Part shown: piece after piece, positions 43,702 to 52,624 of the stretch
Layout: every line of letters begins with the position of its first letter
How positions within the stretch are numbered: position 1 is the stretch's first letter
Translations under genes and position numbers: made by a program
DNA from: Terramyces sp. JEL0728
Lineage: Eukaryota > Chytridiomycota > Chytridiomycetes > Rhizophydiales > Terramycetaceae
Length of the DNA stretch: 64,000 nt
Assembly: GCA_027603945.1 (NCBI GenBank)
Contig: JADIIU010000004.1
Coordinates: 124,001-188,000, forward strand
Direction: 5' to 3'
The notes under the pieces: model-generated
Databases searched by the model: none
What the model saw: only the letters and a program-made list of their open reading frames with translations
Told to the model about the DNA's origin: nothing

Positions 43702-44848
43702 TTACAGCGATGCTACGCACACTACTGGGAATATTCCAGTTTCTCCTGAATCAAGGACTCCTTGTCCCCATCCGTCAGCGAAAACTGATAACACATGGAT
43801 TGACTGGCCAATTTTAATTGTCAACTCGTCATCTTTAACGGCAGTATAATCTTGAGTAACAATTGTTGAGTAGGCGTTTAATTCAGTCTCGCCAGAACTG
43901 TTGCTGTTGCGCTAACGTTAGTAAAATTTACCTTTGAAGGCTTGACTTCAAAAGTCTTTTCATCAAAAGAAAGATCTAATGGCGGTGGTTTAGTAAAAGC
44001 CTTGTCCAAATCATGTGCAGAAAATATATCTGGGACTTTTTGTTGAATCGCCAAATTCTTGGCTTTTCGGCTGTTTCGAAGCATAGTTACAGCAAAGAAG
44101 GCTAACGCTGACACAACAGCCAAGGACAGCACAGCGATTAACACTATAATCCCAACAGATAATCCAGCGTTTCCAGAGTTGGAAGATGCCCAAGGTTGGA
44201 CATTTGCAACATCCGGACCAAGATTAGAAGCAGGGGATGATTGCCTATTTTGACTAACCGATTTACAACAGGTTTCAAAGGGTCTCAAGTTGCACCACTG
44301 GCTAGATAACGAAAGCCCCATTGCAGAATTGCCGAAGCCTGAATTAGCAATAACTTACCGCAGTTATTATCCTCTGAATTTACCGACATGACGCAGCCCC
44401 CACTATTATCTACACTGCAACTAGCACCGGCTGAATTTACTAGGATTTGTCGCGCCATTTGTATATTAGTGTCGAAAGTAGCGGGACAAAGACTCGCATT
44501 GTTGATTGCAGACTGAAGACTATGTTGGAAGATCGAACAAGAATCATAGCACATTGCAGTGTTCCTCGTATCCGCTGCAGATTTGCAACTATTCTGAGCA
44601 ATTTCTAGTGTGCACGTAAAAGTGGTTGCGTAGCGTAGAGCTCCTTGAAGATCTCCGCTAGTCAATAAACTAGCTAATCCAGGGCATTCTAATGGCTTTA
44701 CCAAGTTGAGGAGTGACGAGTATGGTTGTACTGCTGACTCAAATGCTGCGGCTGTGATGTTGACTTGATTGGTGTATGCAGAACAAACGGAATTAGAAGG
44801 AATCGAAGCGCAATCGGCTCTAACAAATCCTGATAGTAGTAATAACAT
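43702..44848 (-). CDS. Receptor-like protein: Cys-rich ectodomain, one TM helix, cytosolic SH3
   Basis: Introns at 44339-44358 and 43912-43931 (20 nt each); 368 aa. Signal peptide MLLLLSGFVRA. The ectodomain (~residues 12-210) has many cysteines (CSAYTNQ, TFTCTLEIAQNSCK, CYDSC, CSVDNSGGCV, FETCCK). A membrane helix lies near residues 230-255 (VGIIVLIAVLSLAVVSALAF). The cytosolic part ends in an SH3 domain, recovered only by removing the second intron: DYTAVKDDELTIKIGQ, then GWGQG and TGIFPVVCV. This plan resembles fungal surface sensors of the Sho1/Fus1 type in outline only. It converges with the second SOD. Confidence 0.8.
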
Positions 44849-45083
44849 TTATGTCTAAGATGCAAGAAATTCCAATGGGGCGATTTTCTTTTAGTCTTTG
44901 ATGAAACGCAGGCTGGTCCTTTTTGAATGTAGACCATATTTGTGCAGCGCCAATCAATCCAAAATTAGAAATCAATGGCGGAATGGTTTGCCGATACAAG
45001 CATTGCCCAATACCGTCTGATTGACTAATTAGCCATGAAGAGGATATAATTTGTGTTTTATTAATCAAGATTTGCCACATTCT

Positions 45084-45602
45084 TCAATATCCTTGCAGGG
45101 CAGACGCCGCAATAATTCTCTGTTCAACCTCGTCCTTGTTTGGCACACCAAATGCTTTGGTGATGAATTTCGCATCGCTGTTGAATTGCAAATCCTCTCC
45201 ATAATCACCTTGAATGTATTTTTCGAGGTCAGATAGCCTTTCGTCTTCTATGATGATGACTATTTCGCTTGTTTTCTTGGTTAACCCAAAATTTTTGAAA
45301 GCTTCAGAGATACTGGTGTTGTGTGAAAAAGATAGTAGTATTTCAGTGTATATCGATTTCGATTTCATTTTATGGCTCAACTGATTCAAATATGCCTTGG
45401 TACAAGCTTGCTGTATTTGGAATAGAGATAGAAGGTGTTGTGCATCCAGTACTGTGCAGTTGGGAAATGCTGATTCTGGATTTTTCATCAGTCCCAATAA
45501 CTCTTGAGAATTCTTTAAATTACTGAAATAGTAGCAGTGGAGATTATCCTTGAGCTGGTGTAATTCGTCATTTACAATAACTGGGGACAGATTTAATTTC
45601 AT
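45084..45602 (-). CDS. CGI121: KEOPS complex subunit Cgi121 (TPRKB)
   Basis: Regulatory subunit of KEOPS, which makes the t6A modification of tRNA and influences telomeres. Single exon, 172 aa, typical size. VLDAQHLLSLFQIQQACTKA, the TEILLSFSHNTSISEAFKNFG core and the C-terminal QRIIAASALQGY match the family. Its ATG at 45602 is 13 nt from the ATG of the divergent hydrolase gene; a minus-strand TATAAA at 45622-45627 lies inside that neighbour's coding sequence. Confidence 0.88.
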   Translation of the reverse strand: MKLNLSPVIVNDELHQLKDNLHCYYFSNLKNSQELLGLMKNPESAFPNCTVLDAQHLLSLFQIQQACTKAYLNQLSHKMKSKSIYTEILLSFSHNTSISEAFKNFGLTKKTSEIVIIIEDERLSDLEKYIQGDYGEDLQFNSDAKFITKAFGVPNKDEVEQRIIAASALQGY

Positions 45603-45615
45603 TTTTGTTCAAAAA

Positions 45616-46854
45616 ATGGAGTTTATAGCTACAGCCGCTTCGCTGACTCCGATAGCTTTGAGGGCACTTGTGGAATATCAAGTAAAAGGCCCTACTCTCC
45701 CTTCCTGGACCTTGAAGTTCCATGTAATATTCCATGTCCTCCGATACTTGCTGGATCGACAAAGCAAAAGTATGATGAACATACCCCGTGTACAGCAGTG
45801 GAGTAGCATACCAAATCCAAACACTTCGGTAAAGGCGACGGTTACAACAGATACTTGTAGAATCAGACAAGAAGCAATCGATTTCATGATAGCAACCAGC
45901 GAGCATGTTCCTGCAAATGCAAAAAGTACGGATAGGTTGATTCCTGGGGAATGGGTATCCGACGGAAAAGGACCTGATCATCCGAATGTGGTTTATCTAC
46001 TTCATGGAGGTAGTCAAAAGCTTATATGTAGGAGCGTATATGATTGGAAGTCCCCAAGTAAGCGAATTTAATATAGATGGAGAGGAAAATTGCTTATTAT
46101 ATTGCAAAGGCAGGATCTACCAGAACATTTGCAATCGCCTATCGTTTGTCTCCCCAGTATGAATTCCCTTGCGCGGTGATTGACGCAATATCCGGGTATT
46201 TGTATCTGTTAGACCTTGGCTATGAGCCGCACAATATTATTTTTAGTGGTTGCAGTGCAGGCGGCGGATTAGCAATGGCAGCTTTATTGGCAATTAGAGA
46301 CATGGGGCTTCAATTACCTGGCGGGGCAGCTTTGCTTAGTCCTTGGGTCGATTTGGAACACAGTTTCCCCAGCTTTACAAGAAATGAACTAACTGACTAT
46401 TTACCTTCAGACCATAACCTTGCGTTTGGAGACAGGTAAATGAAATTAATACAGAAAATACCCCTATGCGCCAAATGAAATCTTACATCATCAATTTGTC
46501 AGTCCAATTTGGGCAGAAAGGTAGCTATCGATTAACTCTAGTTTGGGCAATCTTAATCTCCCTTTCTTGGTTCAAGTTGGCAAGGCAGAGAGATTGTACG
46601 ACGAGGATGTCGAACTCGCAAAAAGGTTGACCGACGAAAATCCTTATCATGGTGCAATTCTGGAAGCATATGAAGAGCAAGTACACGTGTTTCACTTGTT
46701 CCATTTCTTGCCTCAATCTCGGCTGGCATTTGATAGAATTGGACAATTTGTAAGGAACACGTTCTTGGGGCTGAAGTTCACTCCTGCAGTTGTTACTGTA
46801 GATACAGATTGCGGGATTAAAAGCGAACAGGAACCCGTATTGGCCAAGTTGTAA
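45616..46854 (+). CDS. Alpha/beta hydrolase, HSL (hormone-sensitive lipase) family
   Basis: Esterase or acetylhydrolase of 385 aa. Introns at 46010-46031 (22), 46058-46076 (19), 46436-46454 (19) and 46521-46541 (21). The oxyanion motif HGGAY is formed across the first junction. The nucleophile elbow is GCSAGGG. The likely catalytic Asp is in RLYDED and the His in EEQVHVFHLF. An N-terminal ~100 residues with hydrophobic stretches could anchor it to membranes. Substrate (sterol ester, lipid acetyl ester or xenobiotic) cannot be told from sequence. Start codon separated by 13 nt from CGI121. Confidence 0.87.
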
Positions 46855-46884
46855 TTATGTCCGAATAAAACTTTCTGATTTTTA

Positions 46885-47584
46885 ATGGAGAATCAAATTG
46901 AATATTTAAAAACTCTCTCGGGATTCCTGAATCCAGACAAGAATCAAATGCTTGAAATCTTGAAATTTAATGAAGGGTTGGTCAACGCAGAAAGCAAACT
47001 GAAAGAAATGGAACAGGAATATCTGCTGGACATGGAATCGTTAAACCAAGAAGAAAAACTATTGAATAGCCTCGACAAACAAAGAGAAATGCTGCTGAAT
47101 ATTATTGCTAAAGTTCCGCAGCATCTTTTCGAACAAGCAGTGGAAGATATGCCGGTTGAATCTCCACCAAAACGTAAAAAGAAAGTCTCTATTGATATTC
47201 TATCTGAATCAGAATTAGCAACCGTTTCTAAATATGCCGGTACTATTTTCTAATTCAGTTGGCCGTATGACTCTGGGCAAAATCAATTCAATGATTGACG
47301 ATCTGAATATCATCTTGCAAGAAAAATATCACTTGCTAAATATCCCTCAGAGCAAAATGTCCAAATCCCAGAAAGATATTTACTGGGAACACAAAGAATT
47401 GGGGGCTGAAGAGACAAAAGGAAAGATGTATCTCTTAGAAAAAGATTTATTAAAGCGAGCATGGTCCTCAAAAAGTTCATTTACCTATAATGCCACTGGC
47501 CGTAATTTAATCGCGATTCTTCGCGCATTAGGCAAAATCAAAGAGGTTAGAAGAGGAGGACACACCAGAATAGTAGTGATCTAA
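46885..47584 (+). CDS. SKA1: Spindle and kinetochore-associated protein SKA1
   Basis: Microtubule-binding subunit of the Ska complex. One 19-nt intron at 47240-47258; 226 aa. The N-terminal half is coiled coil (residues ~30-80). After the junction comes the winged-helix microtubule-binding domain: GRMTLGKINSMIDDLN, MSKSQKDIYW, TKGKMYLLEKDL and the C-terminal KEVRRGGHTR. Most ascomycetes replaced Ska with Dam1/DASH, so its presence suits an early-branching fungus. It lies 30 nt after the hydrolase stop. Confidence 0.88.
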
Positions 47585-47862
47585 TAGTAATATATACAGA
47601 TCTTTGCCATATACCGTTTGAGAACCATATTAAATAGGGGTCGAGAATCTCCGACAAGGCCTGCTGTTCATCTGTGTGTCTAGCACTGATCAGCAAACGA
47701 AATCGACACCGACAATTTTTTAGATTTCGTTCCAGCATATATGGTAAGATTACCTGCTGTTTTTAAAGAACAGACTGACCTTAGAAGTCTCCCCGATCAC
47801 TACCTCCTTTGGCACCATATTCAAATCGCGCAAATCAACCCCCCGATCAAACAGCTGTCGAT

Positions 47863-48463
47863 ATGGAAGCAAATTACCCTGTAAATACTAGCATGAGGTC
47901 TGAAAATATGGAGCCGCTTGCTAAACGAAGCCAAGTTAAACATGCTTGTGGTACAGAATTTCTTATATAGTAAATTGCAGGAAAGCTTGCAAGAAATGCG
48001 ACGAAGTACGACCCTGCCAAAGGTGTTCACGATACAACATTGAGTGTTTCGATACTCAAAAGAAAGAGAGGATGAAAGGTACTCTTTCTGTAACATAGTC
48101 TCAAAGAAAATCAGCAGACGAGCAACAGCTTCAAAAGATGCTGAACCGTTATATGAACAATACAAGTTTGTCAACATGAATCATGATGACGAAACAGTTA
48201 CTTCTAGCCCTTCGAATACCACTACAGAATTGGAATGCTCGTTTCCACAAAAGAATTTATTCCCCTACCATCGACCTATAGAATCGCAGTTGGATATCCT
48301 TTCAAGAGTATGCGATATGATTCTTTGTGCTTCAAATAGACTACCAAGTATTTCCATGTTGCAGCAAAGCACTTTTCAAAGCGAGCGTGTAGTGCAACAG
48401 TACCTTCCAAAATCATACACTCCACCTTTTAATTTTTATAATGAAAAGTTTATACATAAATAA
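47863..48463 (+). CDS. Small Zn(II)2Cys6 transcription factor
   Basis: Introns at 47951-47970 and 48079-48098 (20 nt each); 186 aa. The first intron falls right after the first zinc cysteine: HACVNCRKACKKCDEVRPC and QRCSRYNIEC give the C-x2-C-x6-C-x5-C-x2-C-x6-C spacing, with one extra Cys inside the first loop. The layout resembles the Ert1/AcuK group that controls gluconeogenesis. Downstream is Ser/Thr-rich sequence and a C-terminal YLPKSYTPPFNFY segment. It is much shorter than most Zn2Cys6 factors, with no fungal-TF middle domain. Confidence 0.78.
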
Positions 48464-48546
48464 AATATCCAATAAGTATATTTCTGGGACCATGTTGCGT
48501 AATCGCGTCCAAACAGATTCAAAAATACCAGACTTTTATTTGATAA

Positions 48547-50856
48547 TCATGAATCTTGAATGACTTCTCGAGACGACATTACAGTTTTCTTGTGCTGTAG
48601 CTTCAGTGTATCGAGGTCGGCGTAAAGCAAAGCACGATATTCCGGATCCTTGACCTGAGAATTAATTGACTCTTCGATTTCTTTAATATCAATTTCAGAA
48701 ATGTCTTGTTCGTTTTGAAGAGTGATTTCGATACCAAACATTTTGCGAAGTTTGCGCAGTTTGTTCAGTTTGATCTTTCTGTCGTCTTCGTCACTATCAA
48801 GGGAATCTGCAAGGTTATTATCAAAGTCCTTTTCTTGTTCTTCATCATCCAAATTATCATCACTCTTGGTACCATAATTTACAATATTTTCAGCAGGCAC
48901 TGCAGAGCCCAACAATCTTTCCAATTTTCCAGCTTTCTTTTGGTACAACTTTTTCTCTTCCGTAGTCAAGGGTCTAGCAGTTTGTTGGGAGACAGCTTGG
49001 TAGTTGACTTCCGTTTCGGCTATTCTGTGTCCCAAGAAATGAGAAAGTTTATCCAACCTTTGTTTTTGAGTCAACTTTCCATCAATACTTTCAGAAGTAG
49101 AGTCTGATTGGTCAACTAGCTCTTCAGCTTTTGCGATTTCTTCAAATTCACTGCTATCAAATTCTGCCTCGTTAAACTTTCCAACAGGCTTTGTCGGGAT
49201 GGCTTCTGAAAGATTCTTTTGGTCAAGGTTTTCACCCAGCATCATCAGCAGCTTCTTTGCTCTCTTTGTCAATGCGCTCTTCTCTTCTGGTTTCAGTTCA
49301 TTGATTGTATCAATCAAGACTTCAGGGTCTCCAAGGGAGATTTCTGGCTTGATATCTGAGATTGACAAGGCTGACGATTGGGTCTCTTCCACGAGGTTTT
49401 GAGATTTCATTTGACGCTTAGGAAGTTGGTCGCCAAAGAATCCAGTGAGCTTATCAACTTTTTTGCGTTTATCTGCATCATCCAAAGAAGATTTTATAGA
49501 TTCTCTGTTTTCAGTTTCCTGTTCTCCTTCTTCGTCTTCATAAGGATGAGCAACCACCCTGGACCCGGCAGATATTTGGGACTGCATTATTTCTGTATCA
49601 GGTCTGTCTCCAAAGAACTTTGTCAGCTTTTTTTGTTTGTGCATTTTTTTGTGTTTTTGGGCCCATTCTTGACGAGAATCTGCATCAAAGTACCCAAATA
49701 TAACAGGGCTCACAATTGGAAGGTAGTGTGAGATAATGGTGCTGAGAACCCTTTGACGGAAGAGGGCAGAAGAAATTGAAGGATACTGGCCGTCAGCAAA
49801 CAGATTAAGGGCACGTTTTGCCTCTTCTGAGTTTGGATCTTCAATCAGCTCCAAGATTTCTATTTTATCCGTAATAATCTTTTGTCCTTTCAATATCATC
49901 ATTTCATCAAAGTCCCAAACGGTTTTTCCTTGAGTGTAAGAGTATCGATCTGTATTTAGCTATTAAGTACCGGTTTCTTTAAAGAGCAGGAATTTCTTGA
50001 AAGTAGAACTGGATTCGTATCTTGTATATGCATGCTGTTTAATCAAAATGTAGACCACATTCTGAATCTCGTCAAACATATCTTGCTGGGGATTATTTTC
50101 CAACTCTTCCTGAGATATTTCTTCCCTCAATTCAGCAGAGATATTAATACACAGTGGGGATCCAGGCTTCAAGTAATTCAAATAGATATGCCGTGCAAAC
50201 AACTTTCTATAGTCATCTTGAGAAATGGTTTTGAAAATTTCTACTTCTATCCAGAAGAGAACATTTTCTACTGCGTATTCCTGCAAACAGAACTCGTTAA
50301 AGAACTGTATGGCAATGATATTATGCAGTGTGGTCATCAACCGCATATCTATAGTAGAATCGGCGATTAAAACCGTGGAACAAGCTTCAGTCAAGAATAC
50401 TGAGCCCATTTCTTCTCGGACAGTAGTCAATTCAGCAGTCTGACACTCATCTAGAATTACTCCCAAACTACCCTCGTCTGACATGATTGGATAAACATAA
50501 TCATCAAACACAATAACGCTTCCTACTTTTTCTGAAAACGATATGGGTAAATTTGAGCTATCGTACAATTGGAAAATCGTGAGCATCTTGTTTTCAAAGT
50601 TTTCTTCGTGTAGCAAATCAGTCATTGATTTCATTTTATCGCTAGTGTTTCTTTTTTCTTCCAGCAAGTATCTACAAGTGTATTCTGCCTCGATTTGCTT
50701 TGCAATGTACTCCACAGTCATATTTCTGTCAACCATGATCGGAAATTCGTTGCCATCGGAGAGCCGTACGTGAATACGCAGAAAATCGTTGATATGCTTG
50801 GATACTCGTAGAGCTACACTCTTTCTTCGCTTGCTCGAGTTTCTCTGCAAGCTCAT
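48547..50856 (-). CDS. RA-like and RGS domain protein with KLxxFFG repeats
   Basis: One 21-nt intron at 49950-49970; 762 aa from MSLQRNSS (an in-frame stretch to 50970 has other possible starts). Residues ~20-110 resemble a ubiquitin-fold Ras-association domain (RIHVRLSDGNEFPIMVDRNM). Residues ~175-300 are an RGS domain (AIQFFNEFCLQEYAVENVLFWIEV), which speeds GTP hydrolysis on G-alpha. The C-terminal ~350 residues hold a motif repeated about six times: KLTKFFGDR, KLTGFFGDQ, KLSHFLGHR, KLERLLGSA, KKLLMMLGE, KLRKMFGIE, with acidic linkers. I do not know a named family with this architecture; it likely links heterotrimeric and Ras-type signalling. Confidence 0.8.
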
Positions 50857-50975
50857 GTAAATAAATAGCAAACTAAACTTGAGGGTTAGGGCTAGATTAG
50901 CGTTGTTTACATGACGTATGCCCTTGAAAGGAAATCTCATCAATACAATTATACCCGTATCTTTAAACAATTTAT

Positions 50976-51260
50976 TCAGTTGTACAGTAGTAAATCATTT
51001 ACAAATTCTTGAAGTTGCATTATTTCCTGATATATGAGCGAGCCTGGTTGTGCTGCTTGTGAAAGGTGGAGTAAAGCATCGGAAAAGAACCTTATTCCGA
51101 TATGGTCTAGGAATGGGATTGATTTTTCGATAGAGTCCCTATGCATGATCAGCTGCTGGTATAAGGAGTCGTTCTCTGCAATGTCGGACGCTTTGCAAAG
51201 TAACTTTGGGATTTTAGGTCTATATACTGGGCTGGCTGACAATTTGCGCTTCACAACCAT
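50976..51260 (-). CDS. Small protein of unknown function
   Basis: 94 aa, single exon. The N-terminus is basic (MVVKRKLSASPVYRPKIPK), and the rest is predicted helical with hydrophobic spacing (IRFFSDALLHLSQAAQ; IMQLQEFVNDLLLYN). Size and pattern suggest a subunit of a nuclear complex, but I recognise no family. It lies between the phosphatase and the RGS protein on the same strand. Confidence 0.5.
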   Translation of the reverse strand: MVVKRKLSASPVYRPKIPKLLCKASDIAENDSLYQQLIMHRDSIEKSIPFLDHIGIRFFSDALLHLSQAAQPGSLIYQEIMQLQEFVNDLLLYN

Positions 51261-51379
51261 TGGTTTTTGTCAAACTTGGCGGCTGGCGAAATAGCGTTTC
51301 ATCTGCAAAGGCATAAAGTGAAATTAAGGATTAATTTATTAGAATATTATTTACAAAATGAAGAACCGATTCTAAATGA

Positions 51380-52054
51380 TTAATTTGAGATATCCCACAA
51401 GTTTTCCATCGCCACCAGCTGCGCTATCAGCGATACGTTTGGTGATATTTTTGGCGCTTGTTTCCTCACAAAGGTGTATGCGCTCTGGCAGGATACTTTT
51501 TGCGACTTCATAATGTATCCAATTACCAATGCTGCTGATCGTGAGACTCCTTGCTGGCAGTGGACCAGCACGGGACGGTTTTCATTTTGGCATTTCTGAA
51601 TGATATCAATTGCGTCTTCTATCACAGGGAGGATATCTTGACAGTGTGTCCACTCAAATTTGTACTTGAAGACTGCGTTTTTTGGGGTGGGAGAATTTAC
51701 TTTAGTGCTTGCTATTGATTCAGTCGTGGAAGGTGTGTGCGGTTCAACACAACACGTACTGCTAATTGGTGGTTTAAATCCCGCACTGAAAAAAGACACA
51801 TTTGGTGAAGTGGGGGTTAGACACAGCTCTTTTGCGACATTCACGACAGTTTGAATGCTGTGTTTTTCGAGTACTGATTTGTCGGTTGCAACTTTTCCAC
51901 ATCCAAGATACAGTCCTGGCACTATTTCCGCAGGGCCGTTTATATATGGAGAGACAGTATTGTAGTCTTGATGCAGGGTCTGTACTATCGGTGTGTCTGG
52001 AACAATGATTGATAGTGGGCTGCGTCCCATCTTTGGTTTCTTTTGCACAAGCAT
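51380..52054 (-). CDS. Dual-specificity protein phosphatase
   Basis: Single exon, 224 aa from MLVQKKPKMG; the frame extends four codons further only to a TTG. The catalytic loop is VHCQQGVSRSA (Cys-x5-Arg), with the general-acid region upstream in the EWTHCQDI segment. PGLYLGCGKVA and VVNVAKE are typical DSP strands. An insertion of ~45 residues rich in Ser, Thr and Pro sits between the first strands and the active site, as in fungal Msg5-like MAPK phosphatases. The MAPK target is inferred. Confidence 0.87.
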   Translation of the reverse strand: MLVQKKPKMGRSPLSIIVPDTPIVQTLHQDYNTVSPYINGPAEIVPGLYLGCGKVATDKSVLEKHSIQTVVNVAKELCLTPTSPNVSFFSAGFKPPISSTCCVEPHTPSTTESIASTKVNSPTPKNAVFKYKFEWTHCQDILPVIEDAIDIIQKCQNENRPVLVHCQQGVSRSAALVIGYIMKSQKVSCQSAYTFVRKQAPKISPNVSLIAQLVAMENLWDISN

Positions 52055-52624
52055 AGCCAGTTTCAAAAAATCGAATTGTTTTCTTGCTGTTTTTAAATCA
52101 CCAAAAGGGAATTGGCCGTTTGCGGCGAATTGTTTCAGGTGGACTGGTTCCCTTGAAAGTGGACTATTTCTTAAAAATGATCTATCGAATTTCGCCAGAA
52201 AACAACTCAGTTCCAGCTTCGTACTATCACAGCGGGCTGATTTTCCCCTTTTTTCATTTCTGCATCTTCCACATCTTTAGTTTGCGCTCAAAATATTTGT
52301 TTCGGGAAATCTACGGAAGAGCGATTGGTTAACGTATTTCCATAAAAGTAAACTTAAGTCCGAGTAACTTTGAATAGCGTAAGCAAAGGAGGAAGGGAGT
52401 GTCGATATCAACCAGGTATTCCCTAGGATATCCAGCAGAGCCTGGTGGATGAATACGGTTTCTTTGGCAGCTGCTACCCGATATTAGGTTCAAACATGAA
52501 GCGATTTACTTGACCCATAACCAAACCGGATCCGTTCACCCGTATTTCACCCGTTTTTATGAATCTCCGACAAAGCCCAGCCCATTAAATTTGCATTAAA
52601 AATCTCTGATTATTACGCGCTAAC
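52055..52624. other. Intergenic between divergent genes
   Basis: About 570 nt upstream of both the phosphatase (minus) and the P450 fusion (plus). Short frames are present without family support. No RNA gene seen. Confidence 0.5.

Noticed and set aside
48706..49731. Plus-strand frames with Phe/Ser-rich hydrophobic products
   Set aside because: They are antisense to the acidic repeat region of the RGS protein.
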